64,000 nt of DNA, from assembly GCA_017435525.1 (NCBI GenBank), contig JAFSEW010000053.1, forward strand, positions 1 to 64,000, read 5' to 3'. Of the stretch, positions 6,542 through 14,943 are shown piece by piece (within the stretch, counting starts at the first letter, position 1; every line of letters starts with the position of its first letter). The notes beneath the pieces were generated by a model. The model was not told the DNA's origin and searched no databases. It saw only the letters and a program-made list of their open reading frames with translations. A program made the position numbers and the translations under genes. The stretch is from Oscillospiraceae bacterium. GTDB taxonomy: Bacteria; Bacillota; Clostridia; Oscillospirales; Oscillospiraceae.

Positions 6542-8635
6542 TCAGTAGAACAGCAGATCGGAATAGGTGGGGTAAGGCCAGTAGGACTTATCGGTGAGGG
6601 ATTCCAGCATATCCGCGGCGCTGCGCATAGCCTGCATACCGGGAACGATGGTATCATGATTGTAGTTGGCTGCTTCCACCTTGTCCTGAGGAATGTTGGC
6701 CAACGCACCGCGCATCATCTCCACGGCGTCGTACAAAGCATCGGTGTAGGTGCTCAGCTGCTTCACCAGGATACTTTCGGTACGGCTGCTGATGCCGCAG
6801 CTCTTCTTGGCGTTCAGGGCATCACACAGATCCCTGGTGTAGTGGATCGCGGCGGGGATGATCTGATGAACGGCCATATCCACCATGGTTCTGGCTTCTG
6901 TCTTGACCACCTTGTTGTAGGCGTCCAGATGGATGGCATACCGGGCCCGGAATTCCGGCTCGGTGTAGATGCCGTGGCGCACCACCAGGTCGATATTTTT
7001 CTGGGCGATCATAGCGGGCAGGCACATGGCCGTAGAGGACAGGTTGCTCAGGCCACGGCGCACAGCCTCTTCCTTCCACTCCTGGGAATAGCCGTTGCCG
7101 TCAAAAAGAATCCGCTGATGCTTCACAAAGGTGTCCCGCACCAGATCATGCAGGGCATCATCAAAATTGGGCGCAGCTTCCAGAATGTCCGCAAAGCGGC
7201 TCAGCTCTTCCGCCATGATGGTGTTCAGGGCGATGTTGGGCTCCGTAATGGACTGGGAGGAACCCAGCATACGCAGCTCAAACTTGTTGCCGGTAAAGGC
7301 CAGGGGGCTGGTGCGGTTACGGTCGGTAGTGTCCTTGGGGATGGCGGGCATGATGTCGATGCCGATGCGGAGCATGCTCTTTTCCGGCTCCTGATAATTG
7401 GTGTTGTCAATAATGGAGCGGATAATGGCGGACAGCTCATCCCCCAGGAAAATAGACACGATGGCGGGGGGCGCTTCGTTGGCACCCAGACGGTGGTCAT
7501 TGCCTGCGGAAGCTACGGTGCAGCGCAGGAAGTCCTGATATTCATCCACACCGGCGATAAAAGCTGCCAGGAACACCAGGAACTGGGCGTTCTGGGCAGG
7601 GGTCTTACCGGGGCTGAACAGATTCTTGCCGCTGTCAGTGGCCAGGGACCAGTTGTTGTGCTTACCGGAGCCGGCAACACCGGCGAAAGGCTTTTCATGG
7701 AGCAGGCACACCAGATTGTGCTTGGCGGCGCACTTCTTCATGATAGCCATAATCAGCTGATTGTCATCACAGGCGGTGTTGGCATCGGTGTAGATGGGGG
7801 CCATTTCGTGCTGGCAGGGAGCGCCTTCGTTGTGCTTGGTTTTGGACAGCACGCCCAGACGCCACAGCTGCTCGTCCAGATCCCGCATGAAGGAAGAAAC
7901 CCGGTTACGGATGGTGCCGTAGTAATGGTCAGCCAGCTCCTGACCTTTGGGGGGCTGGGCGCCGAAGAGGGTGCGGCCGGTGAGCCGCAGGTCATCCCGC
8001 TGGGCGTAGAGATCCTTGGGCAGCAGGAAATACTCCTGCTCGGCACCTACGGAAGATACCACACGGTGGGTCTGCTTGTCACCGAACAGCCGCAGGATGC
8101 GCAGCGCCTCCCGGGATACTTCTTCCATAGAGCGCAGCAGGGGCGTCTTTTTATCCAGAGACTCGCCGGTGTAGGAGAAGAAACAAGTGGGAATATACAG
8201 ACTGCCGTCCCGGACGAATGCGGACGAGGTGGGGTCCCATGCGGTATAGCCACGGGCTTCAAAGGTGGCCCGGAGACCGCCGTTGGGGAAGGAAGAGCCG
8301 TCAGACTCGCCCCGAACCAGAGACTTACCGGTGAATTCCATCATAACCCTGCCGTCGCCGGTGGGGGCAATAAAGGAATCATGCTTTTCGGCGGTGATGC
8401 CGGTCATGGGCTGGAACCAGTGGGTGTAGTGGGTAGCGCCCTTTTCCAGCGCCCACAGCTTCATAGCTTCGGCGATCTCGTTGGCCACTTCCAGAGAAAG
8501 CTGGGTGCCGGTGGTGACGCAGTGCTTCCAGGCGGCGTAGATATTTTCCGGGAGCCGCTCCTTCATGGTGGCTTCGTTAAATACATCACAGCCGAAAATC
8601 TCGGGAACATTCAAAATTTCTGCCATGGAATCCAT
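6542..8635 (-). CDS. glnN: Glutamine synthetase, type III
   Basis: About 697 residues, the length of GSIII (about 700) and much longer than GSI or GSII. It makes glutamine from glutamate, ammonia and ATP and is the main ammonium-assimilation enzyme in many gut anaerobes. Type III hallmarks visible: N-terminal IFGCDVFNE and MKERLP, then THWFQPMTG, the EAR/SSAF region, GAEQEYFL with active-site Glu, AGSGKHNNWS, and NDHRLGANEAPP. The start is uncertain: ATG 8635 (ribosome site very close) or ATG 8626 three codons later; a longer frame to 8746 adds a hydrophobic stretch unlike the family and is rejected. It stands alone, with the repeat element serving as its 3' border. Confidence 0.95.
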   Translation of the reverse strand: MDSMAEILNVPEIFGCDVFNEATMKERLPENIYAAWKHCVTTGTQLSLEVANEIAEAMKLWALEKGATHYTHWFQPMTGITAEKHDSFIAPTGDGRVMMEFTGKSLVRGESDGSSFPNGGLRATFEARGYTAWDPTSSAFVRDGSLYIPTCFFSYTGESLDKKTPLLRSMEEVSREALRILRLFGDKQTHRVVSSVGAEQEYFLLPKDLYAQRDDLRLTGRTLFGAQPPKGQELADHYYGTIRNRVSSFMRDLDEQLWRLGVLSKTKHNEGAPCQHEMAPIYTDANTACDDNQLIMAIMKKCAAKHNLVCLLHEKPFAGVAGSGKHNNWSLATDSGKNLFSPGKTPAQNAQFLVFLAAFIAGVDEYQDFLRCTVASAGNDHRLGANEAPPAIVSIFLGDELSAIIRSIIDNTNYQEPEKSMLRIGIDIMPAIPKDTTDRNRTSPLAFTGNKFELRMLGSSQSITEPNIALNTIMAEELSRFADILEAAPNFDDALHDLVRDTFVKHQRILFDGNGYSQEWKEEAVRRGLSNLSSTAMCLPAMIAQKNIDLVVRHGIYTEPEFRARYAIHLDAYNKVVKTEARTMVDMAVHQIIPAAIHYTRDLCDALNAKKSCGISSRTESILVKQLSTYTDALYDAVEMMRGALANIPQDKVEAANYNHDTIVPGMQAMRSAADMLESLTDKSYWPYPTYSDLLFY

Positions 8636-8803
8636 CTTCCTTTCAACATGCAGAATGAAATAGCTTAATACATACGGAATCATTATAAAGCAGACAGCCG
8701 AAAAAGTCCAGCATAACTGCAGAAAGTTCCTGATAGATTCTATCATGGGAAAGAAGGTTTGTCACCGTTTTTTCGCCCTTTTTCAGGCTGCAAAGGTTCT
8801 TTG

Positions 8804-8834
8804 CGTGACAAATATGGGTGCGGCCTGCTATAAT
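8804..8834 (+). promoter_or_regulatory. Possible promoter of the XRE membrane regulator
   Basis: GTGACA (8804-8809) and perfect TATAAT (8829-8834) with a 19-bp spacer, 20 bp before the ATG with GAGGTGA between. The long spacer makes the -35 assignment weak. Confidence 0.45.
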
Positions 8835-8853
8835 ACCGGCAGAGGTGATACAG

Positions 8854-9618
8854 ATGCGCAACATCGGAAAGAACATCAAGCTGCTGCGGCAGCAAAAAAA
8901 CATGACCCAGGACGAACTGGCGGAGGCCCTGTTCGTCACACGCCAGACAGTCTCCAATTATGAAACAGGCCGCTCCCGGCCGGATGTGGAGATGCTGCTG
9001 CGAATCGCGGAAGTATTGGAGGCAGATGCGAATACGGTGCTTTACGGCCCGCCGGTGCCCCAAAGCAGGAAAGAGGCCTGGCAGAAAACCGCCATTTATC
9101 TGGGGCTGGCCGCGGTGCTGGGGATCGGCTTGCTGCTGCTGACAGTGGATACCCGCAAACAGCAGGAGCTGTACCTGGACAGAGGCTGGTGGACATGTTT
9201 GATCAGCGGCTGGCTGGTGCCTGGATGGAAGCTGCTGGCCGGTCTCGGCGTGATGCAGCTGCTTTATACCGTGGCTGGCGTCAAGCGGCTGGGAAAGCCT
9301 GCTGCAAGCTACGTGCGCTGGGGCGCGCTGGGTGTGATTGCCCTGTATGTGCTGGCGATTCTGCCCATGAGCATATATATGACCCAAAGCAGCATAGAAG
9401 TTGCACTGCTGCGGCAGGCTGGGGGAGACTATTCCTACACCAGCAGCTTTTCCTTTGTTCCCTTCTGGGACCGGGCCGGTATGATCCTGATTACCCGGGG
9501 AGGCTACTATCCCCAGGGGTTTGTGCAGTATCTGCTTCAGGCAATTCTGACGGCATGGCCCTTCGTGGCAGGCGCGCTGCTGTGGTTTAGCGGCAAAGAC
9601 AAGCAAAAAGAAGTATGA
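8854..9618 (+). CDS. XRE-family regulator with membrane domain
   Basis: 254 residues. The N-terminal helix-turn-helix (about 1-60) includes LRQQKNMTQDELAEAL and the recognition stretch VTRQTVSNYETGRSRPD. About four hydrophobic segments follow (roughly 85-104, 112-145, 150-175, 222-245), so the DNA-binding domain is tethered to the cytoplasmic face of the membrane. Such HTH plus membrane proteins are common in Clostridia; ligand and targets are unknown. ATG 8854 has GAGGTGA six bases upstream. It is divergent from glnN with a 218-bp gap and convergent with the aminotransferase. No transporter is adjacent to suggest a target. Confidence 0.8.
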   Translation: MRNIGKNIKLLRQQKNMTQDELAEALFVTRQTVSNYETGRSRPDVEMLLRIAEVLEADANTVLYGPPVPQSRKEAWQKTAIYLGLAAVLGIGLLLLTVDTRKQQELYLDRGWWTCLISGWLVPGWKLLAGLGVMQLLYTVAGVKRLGKPAASYVRWGALGVIALYVLAILPMSIYMTQSSIEVALLRQAGGDYSYTSSFSFVPFWDRAGMILITRGGYYPQGFVQYLLQAILTAWPFVAGALLWFSGKDKQKEV

Positions 9619-9621
9619 AAG

Positions 9622-9653
9622 AATCCCCGCTGACCGTGGTCAGCGGGGATTTT
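9622..9653. terminator. Bidirectional terminator
   Basis: AATCCCCGCTGACC pairs with GGTCAGCGGGGATT, followed by Ts. It lies between the convergent XRE gene and the end of the aryl-acid operon. Confidence 0.8.
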
Positions 9654-9661
9654 GCAGATTG

Positions 9662-10831
9662 TTACAGCATTTTTTCTTTGATATGAGACAGGCGCTCCAG
9701 CGCTTCGTTCAATGTGGAATCCAGCTTGGCGAAGTGGAGGCGGATGATGTTGTTCACACCGGGGTCACTGAAGAAGGAACTGCCGGGGACAGCGCCCACG
9801 CCAACTTTGCGGGCCATCTCTTCACAGAACTCCACATCGGTCTGCCCCTTCTTCAGGTAGGGGGAGATGTCAGCCAGCACGAAATAGGCACCCTGAGGAT
9901 CGGTGTAGGGGATGCCAATCCGGTCCAGACCTTCGGTGAAGAGCTTCTTCATGTGGGCGTAGTGGGCACCGAATTCTTCGTAGTAGCTGTCGGGCATGTC
10001 CAAACCCACCACGGCGGCTTCCATCAGGGGAGAGGCGGAGCCAACGGTGTTGAAGTCATGGTACTGCTTGATCCGGTCCATAATGGGCTGAGGGGCAATG
10101 GCATAGCCCAGACGCCAGCCGGTGATGGAATAGGTCTTGGACAGGGAAGAGCAGGATACGGTCCGCTCCCACATACCGGGGAGACTGTTCATGTAGATGT
10201 GCTTGTGGCCTTCGTAGATGATGTGCTCATACACCTCGTCCATGATGGCGTACACATCATACTTGATGCACAGATCCGCAATCGTCTTCAGCTCGTCATA
10301 GGTAAATACCTTACCGCTGGGGTTGGAGGGATTGCAGATCAGGATGGCCTTGAGGCCCTGCTTGAAGGCATCCTCCAGCACATTGGGGTCAAAATTGAAG
10401 GTGGGAGGTACCAGGGGGATGAAAACAGGCTCGCACTGGGCCATGATTGCCTGGGCGCGGTAGTTCTCAAAGTAGGGGGAGAACATGGCGATCTTGTCGC
10501 CGGGGTTGGTCAGGGCGAAAATGGTATCCACCATGGCTTCGGTGGAGCCGATGGTCACCACCATTTCGGTGTTGGGATCCAGGGTGCGGCCCATGAACCG
10601 ACCGCACTTTCTGGCCAGGGCAGCCCGGAAATTGGGCGCGCCCATGGTGATGGGATACTGGTGGGGACCCAGATAGCTCACTTCTGCCAGACGGTCCAGC
10701 ATGGCCTTGGGCGGATCAAAATCCGGGAAACCCTGGGCCAGATTGATGGCGCCGCAGTCCAGAGAAATACGGGTCATACGACGGATCACGGAATCCGTAA
10801 AGTGCTGATTCTTTCTGCTCATTTCTTGCAT
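9662..10831 (-). CDS. PLP aminotransferase, class I (aromatic-type role inferred)
   Basis: 389-residue fold-type I aminotransferase. Family motifs: NLAQGFPDF (30-38), NPSNPSGK (167-174), DEVYEH (198-203), and the PLP Schiff-base lysine in SSLSKTYSITGWRLG (Lys232, with Arg240 as phosphate ligand). It is the last gene of the T-box operon; context points to transfer of an amino group onto phenylpyruvate, 4-hydroxyphenylpyruvate or indolepyruvate produced by IorAB. Sequence alone cannot fix substrate choice, since this subfamily also includes kynurenine/methionine-type enzymes. ATG 10831 was chosen because GAGG lies 9 bp upstream; a GTG two codons earlier is too close to it. Confidence 0.88.
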   Translation of the reverse strand: MQEMSRKNQHFTDSVIRRMTRISLDCGAINLAQGFPDFDPPKAMLDRLAEVSYLGPHQYPITMGAPNFRAALARKCGRFMGRTLDPNTEMVVTIGSTEAMVDTIFALTNPGDKIAMFSPYFENYRAQAIMAQCEPVFIPLVPPTFNFDPNVLEDAFKQGLKAILICNPSNPSGKVFTYDELKTIADLCIKYDVYAIMDEVYEHIIYEGHKHIYMNSLPGMWERTVSCSSLSKTYSITGWRLGYAIAPQPIMDRIKQYHDFNTVGSASPLMEAAVVGLDMPDSYYEEFGAHYAHMKKLFTEGLDRIGIPYTDPQGAYFVLADISPYLKKGQTDVEFCEEMARKVGVGAVPGSSFFSDPGVNNIIRLHFAKLDSTLNEALERLSHIKEKML

Positions 10832-10852
10832 GGTCACATACCTCGCTTATGA

Positions 10853-11281
10853 TTATCGGATGCCCAGCTCTTCGACGGTGGCGGGGGTAATGCCATGACC
10901 GTCCAGCAGCGCCACAAACCTGTCGGCATCTGCAACCCGGAAAACGATATAGGCTTTGCCTTCAATGTGGGTAAACAGGGAGTACATATACTCAATGTCG
11001 ATATTGCCTTCCGCCAAGGTAGCCAGCACCGGGGCGATGCCGCCGGGCTGGTCGGGAACGGCAACCACCAGCACCGGTGTCATGGACAGCAGATAGCCGT
11101 GCTGCATCAGAATGGCTGTGGCTTTCTGGGCATCGTCCACGATCATCCGCAGAATGCCGTAATCGGCAGTTTCCGCAATGGAGATAGCCCGCAGATCCAC
11201 GCCGCTTTCTGCCAGGATCCCGGTGATCTCAGCAAACTGCCCGGCACGGTTTTCCAGAAAAACAGAAATTTGATATACCAT
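10853..11281 (-). CDS. Tandem ACT-domain protein
   Basis: 142 residues consisting of two ACT domains (about 1-68 and 70-142). The first opens ISVFLENRAGQFAEIT, the typical beta-alpha start with the Gly that lines an amino acid pocket; the second opens VVAVPDQPGGIAPVL. There is no catalytic domain. Stand-alone tandem ACT proteins commonly sit beside phenylacetate-CoA ligase and indolepyruvate oxidoreductase genes in anaerobes and are presumed to sense an aromatic amino acid, but a target has not been shown that I know of. It lies 12 bp after the PaaK gene and 21 bp before the aminotransferase. Confidence 0.85.
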   Translation of the reverse strand: MVYQISVFLENRAGQFAEITGILAESGVDLRAISIAETADYGILRMIVDDAQKATAILMQHGYLLSMTPVLVVAVPDQPGGIAPVLATLAEGNIDIEYMYSLFTHIEGKAYIVFRVADADRFVALLDGHGITPATVEELGIR

Positions 11282-11293
11282 GTTGCAGCCTCC

Positions 11294-12592
11294 TCAAATT
11301 TTGCGCTTGTCGATGATACGAACGGCCTTGCCTTCGCTGCGGGCGATGGTCTTGGGTGCCACCAGGCGAACCTTGGCGTAGATACCCAGCATTGCCTTCA
11401 GGGCGGCAACCAAATTCTTTTCCATGGAGGTGATCTTGGCCAGAGAGTCGGAGAAATTCTCCGGAGTCATTTCCACCATCACTTCCAGAGTATCGGAGTG
11501 ATTGACGCGATCCACGATGATCTGATAGTTGGCAGGGTAGCCCTGTTCCAGCAGCACGGATTCGATCTGGGACGGGAACACATTCACGCCCTTGACGATA
11601 AGCATATCATCGCTGCGGCCCATGGGCTTCGACATCTTGATGTGGGTTCTGCCGCAGGGACAGGGTTCTGCGTTGAGTACGCAGATATCCCGGGTGCGGT
11701 AGCGAAGCAGGGGGAATGCTTCCTTGGTGATGCAGGTGAACACCAGCTCACCCTTGCTGCCCATAGGCAGCACTTCCCCGGTGTTGGGATCGATGATCTC
11801 GGCAATGAAGTGGTCCTCGTTAATATGCATGCCGGTCTGGGCTTCGCACTCATAGGCAACGCCGGGGCCGGAGATCTCTGTCAGACCGTAAATGTCGTAG
11901 GCCTTGATGCCCAGGCTGTTCTGGATGTCCTCGCGCATCTTCTGGCTCCAGGCTTCCGCGCCGAAGATACCGGCTTTCAGCCTGATCTGATCCCGCAGAC
12001 CCCGCTCCTGGATGCTTTCTGCCAGATAAGCGGCATAGGAGGGGGTGCAGCACAGAATGGTGGAACCCAGATCAGTCATGAATTGCAGCTGCCGGTCGGT
12101 ATTGCCGGAGGACATGGGCAGGGTCAGACAGCCCACCTTATGCGCGCCGCCGTGAAGACCCGCGCCGCCGGTGAACAGGCCGTAGCCGTAGGCCACCTGG
12201 CAGACATCTTCCTCGCCGCCGCCCACAGCCACAATAGCCCGGGCGCAGCAGTCTTCCCACAGGTCAATGTCGTGCTGGGTGTAGAAAGCCACCACGCGCT
12301 TGCCGGTGGTACCGGAGGTGGACTGGATCCGCACGCAGTCATTCAGGGGCTTGCCCAGCAGACCGTAGGGATAGGCTTCCCGGAGATCGTCTTTGGTCAG
12401 GAAGGGAAGCTTGTGCAGGTCGGCTACGCCCTGGATATCGGCAGGGGTCAGGCCCTTCTCTTCCATTTTCTTGCGGTAGTAGGGCACATTGTCCCACACA
12501 TGCTGCACCTGCTTGACCAGACGCTCGTTCTGCCATGCATCGATTTGCGCCCTGGAAGCGGTTTCAATTTCCACTTGATAGTACTTTTTCAT
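11294..12592 (-). CDS. Phenylacetate-CoA ligase (PaaK-like)
   Basis: About 432 residues, AMP-forming ligase of the PaaK type, making arylacetyl-CoA from an arylacetate, ATP and CoA. Motifs: STSGTTGKRVV (91-101, phosphate-binding loop), the YGYGLFTGGAG and GAHKVG segments, IYGLTEISGPG (adenylate-binding), RTRDICVL with a nearby metal-type cluster CPCGRTH, and the C-terminal AMP-binding domain ending IDKRKI. ATG 12592 gives the family N-terminus MKKYYQ; another ATG six codons upstream (12610) is possible. It follows IorB by about 20 bp, so the thioester it makes would be a substrate for IorAB running in the carboxylating direction, or it would activate the arylacetate the pathway releases. Confidence 0.9.
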   Translation of the reverse strand: MKKYYQVEIETASRAQIDAWQNERLVKQVQHVWDNVPYYRKKMEEKGLTPADIQGVADLHKLPFLTKDDLREAYPYGLLGKPLNDCVRIQSTSGTTGKRVVAFYTQHDIDLWEDCCARAIVAVGGGEEDVCQVAYGYGLFTGGAGLHGGAHKVGCLTLPMSSGNTDRQLQFMTDLGSTILCCTPSYAAYLAESIQERGLRDQIRLKAGIFGAEAWSQKMREDIQNSLGIKAYDIYGLTEISGPGVAYECEAQTGMHINEDHFIAEIIDPNTGEVLPMGSKGELVFTCITKEAFPLLRYRTRDICVLNAEPCPCGRTHIKMSKPMGRSDDMLIVKGVNVFPSQIESVLLEQGYPANYQIIVDRVNHSDTLEVMVEMTPENFSDSLAKITSMEKNLVAALKAMLGIYAKVRLVAPKTIARSEGKAVRIIDKRKI

Positions 12593-12613
12593 ATTTTTCT
12601 CTTCTTTCATTTC

Positions 12614-13186
12614 TCAGGCGTTGCGGCCCAGGCGGAATGCGGTTTTATTCAGTTCCAGGAATTTGGCGGGGACGCTCTTTTCCAGGGCTTCCAGCCATTC
12701 CTCTTCGGTAAAGTCGAAGTGCCGGGACAGGTGACCCATCAAAACGATGTTCACAGCCTTGGAAGAACCGGCCTGTTCAGCCAGCGCCAGTGCGTCGAAA
12801 GCATCCACATCCAGACCGGCATCAACCATCTGCTGCGCCAGACCCTGGGGATATTCCGCGGCGCCGGTAATCACGGGCATGGGAGAAATCTGCTGGGTGT
12901 TGGCCACGATCTTTCCGCCGGGTTTTAGATATTCCGTCCAGCGGGCAGCTTCCAGCAGCTCAAAGGACACGATGAAATCCGCCTCGCCCTTATCGATGAC
13001 GGGGGAGTAGACCTTGTCACCAAACCGGACATAGGTCACCACGCTGCCGCCACGCTGACTCATGCCGTGGACTTCGGAAACTTTAATATCGTAGCCCTTC
13101 TGCAGCAGCATACGGCCCAAAAGCTTGGAAGCCAGCAAGCTTCCCTGGCCGCCCACGCCAACGATCATGATATTTTTCGTTTTCAT
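12614..13186 (-). CDS. iorB: Indolepyruvate oxidoreductase, beta subunit
   Basis: 190 residues. Matches the gamma/beta-type domain of 2-oxoacid:ferredoxin oxidoreductases: N-terminal VGVGGQGSLLASKLLG (glycine-rich), then EVHGMSQRGGSVVTYVRFG, a hallmark of IorB, then DFIVSFELLEAARW. With IorA it interconverts arylpyruvate and arylacetyl-CoA plus CO2 with two ferredoxins as electron carrier, in the cytoplasm. ATG 13186 lies 2 bp from the iorA stop region, with AGGAGG in the end of iorA. Strict synteny iorA-iorB supports the subunit assignment. Confidence 0.95.
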   Translation of the reverse strand: MKTKNIMIVGVGGQGSLLASKLLGRMLLQKGYDIKVSEVHGMSQRGGSVVTYVRFGDKVYSPVIDKGEADFIVSFELLEAARWTEYLKPGGKIVANTQQISPMPVITGAAEYPQGLAQQMVDAGLDVDAFDALALAEQAGSSKAVNIVLMGHLSRHFDFTEEEWLEALEKSVPAKFLELNKTAFRLGRNA

Positions 13187-13188
13187 GT

Positions 13189-14925
13189 TCAGGCCTCCTT
13201 TGCAGCGGAAAGTGCGTCAAGCTTGCACAGCTGGGTGCATACGCCGCAGCCGGTGCAGAGGGTGTTGTCGATCTTTGCTTTCTTGTCAACGATGCTGATG
13301 GCCGGGCAGCCGATCTTCATGCAGGACTTGCAGCCAGCGCACTTATCGGCATCGGCAATCACAGGTGCCTTGTGCTTCACATATTTCAGCAGCGCGCAGG
13401 GACGGCGGGAAATGATTACAGAGGGCTCATCCACTGCGGTTTCTTCCTTGATGGCAGCATCGCACTGCTGAAGATCGTAGGGGTCTACCACCCGGACCCG
13501 GCGAATGCCCACAGCCCGGCACAGGGTTTCCAGATCGATCTTGGTGCAGGGGTCGCCCTTCAGGTTGAAGCCGGTGGTGGGGTTCTGCTGATGGCCGGTC
13601 ATACCGGTGATGGAGTTATCCACAATGATCACGGTACCGCAGGATTCGTTGTAGGCCATGTTGATCAGACCGGTGACGCCGGAGTGCATGAAGGTGGAGT
13701 CACCGATGACGGCCACGACCTTTCGGCCCTCACCGCCGCCTGCCTTGCTAAAGCCGTGCATACCGGAGATGGAAGCACCCATGCAGATGGTGGTATCCAG
13801 AGCGGCCAGAGGCGGCACAGCGCCCAAAGTGTAGCAGCCGATATCGCCCAGGGCAGTGACCTTGTTCTTAGCCAGGGTGTAGTACAGACCCCGGTGGGGG
13901 CAGCCTGCGCACATCACGGGAGGACGGGGCGGAATGGCGGCATCCAGCTTGGTGCCGGCGGGTACGGGAACGCCCAGCTTTTCTGCGATCAGATTCTGAG
14001 AGAATTCGTCGATGCAGGGGAACTTATCCTTGCCCACGCAGGCGAGGCCCAGCTGCCGGCAGTGGGTCTCAATAAAGCTGTCCAGCTCTTCCACAACGAT
14101 CAGCTTCTCCACGGATTTGGCAAAATCAAGGATCTTTTTCTCCGGCAGAGGCCAGATCATGCCCAGCTTCAGCACGGGATATTTGTCACCGCACACTTCC
14201 TTCACATACTGGTAGGAAGTGGAGGAGGTGATGATGCCGATGCTGTGGTCAGCGCCGTCTTCGATGCGGTTGATGTCGCTATTTTCGGCCCATGCTACCA
14301 GCTGCCGGGTGCGCTCCTCCACAACGGGGTGGCGGCGCTTGGCGTTGCCGGGCATCATGATATATTTCTGAGGATTCTTTTCGTAAGGCTTGCTGTGCTC
14401 GGTGCGCTTGCCGGGCTCCACAACGCTCTGGGAGTGGGAAACGCGGGTGCACATTTTGATAAACACGGGGGTGTCAAACTGCTCGGAAAGCTCGTAAGCC
14501 AGCTTGGTGAAGGCCAGGGCTTCCGCAGAATCGGAGGGCTCCAGCATGGGGATTTTGGAAGCCCGGGCATAGTGGCGGGAATCCTGCTCGTTCTGGGAAG
14601 AGTGCATGCCTGCATCATCTGCCACAGCAATAACCATACCGCCGTTGACGCCGGTATAACCGATGGTGAAAAGGGGATCGGCTGCCACATTCAATCCTAC
14701 ATGCTTCATGGCGCAGAAGCTGCGCTTACCTGCCAGACTGGCACCGAAAGCAGCTTCCATGGCTACCTTTTCATTGGGTGCCCACTCGGCATAAACTTCC
14801 CGGTAAGTGGCGATGCACTCGGTAATTTCGGTGCTGGGGGTGCCGGGGTAGCTGGATACAAAGCTGCATCCGGCTTCATATAAACCTCTGGCAACGGCCT
14901 CGTTGCCAAGCATCAGCGTTTTCAT
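13189..14925 (-). CDS. iorA: Indolepyruvate oxidoreductase, alpha subunit
   Basis: 578 residues. The N-terminal pyruvate-oxidoreductase-like domain has SYPGTPSTEI (Thr/Ser near the oxoacid). The central TPP-binding domain has MCAGCPHRGLYY, GDIGCYTLG and GDSTFMHSGVTGLINMAYN (magnesium and diphosphate ligands). The C-terminal ferredoxin domain has Cys529/532/535/540 and Cys557/560/563/567, two [4Fe-4S] clusters with the shortened second spacing typical of IorA. The enzyme acts on aryl pyruvates (Phe, Tyr and Trp oxoacids). Position between an AMP ligase and iorB in a T-box operon suggests the biosynthetic, carboxylating direction under starvation; this is inference. ATG 14925 has AGGAGG upstream. 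Confidence 0.95.
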   Translation of the reverse strand: MKTLMLGNEAVARGLYEAGCSFVSSYPGTPSTEITECIATYREVYAEWAPNEKVAMEAAFGASLAGKRSFCAMKHVGLNVAADPLFTIGYTGVNGGMVIAVADDAGMHSSQNEQDSRHYARASKIPMLEPSDSAEALAFTKLAYELSEQFDTPVFIKMCTRVSHSQSVVEPGKRTEHSKPYEKNPQKYIMMPGNAKRRHPVVEERTRQLVAWAENSDINRIEDGADHSIGIITSSTSYQYVKEVCGDKYPVLKLGMIWPLPEKKILDFAKSVEKLIVVEELDSFIETHCRQLGLACVGKDKFPCIDEFSQNLIAEKLGVPVPAGTKLDAAIPPRPPVMCAGCPHRGLYYTLAKNKVTALGDIGCYTLGAVPPLAALDTTICMGASISGMHGFSKAGGGEGRKVVAVIGDSTFMHSGVTGLINMAYNESCGTVIIVDNSITGMTGHQQNPTTGFNLKGDPCTKIDLETLCRAVGIRRVRVVDPYDLQQCDAAIKEETAVDEPSVIISRRPCALLKYVKHKAPVIADADKCAGCKSCMKIGCPAISIVDKKAKIDNTLCTGCGVCTQLCKLDALSAAKEA

Positions 14926-14943
14926 GTTCTTACCTCCTGTTGC

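Noticed and set aside
6467..8668. 733-codon plus-strand ORF opposite glnN
   Set aside because: It is a shadow of the glnN codon pattern: no ribosome site, repetitive low-complexity product, and the minus-strand frame is a complete GSIII.
10895..12928. 677-codon plus-strand ORF opposite the PaaK-like and iorB genes
   Set aside because: Third-base GC bias creates long antisense frames here; the product is Gly/His-rich without domains.
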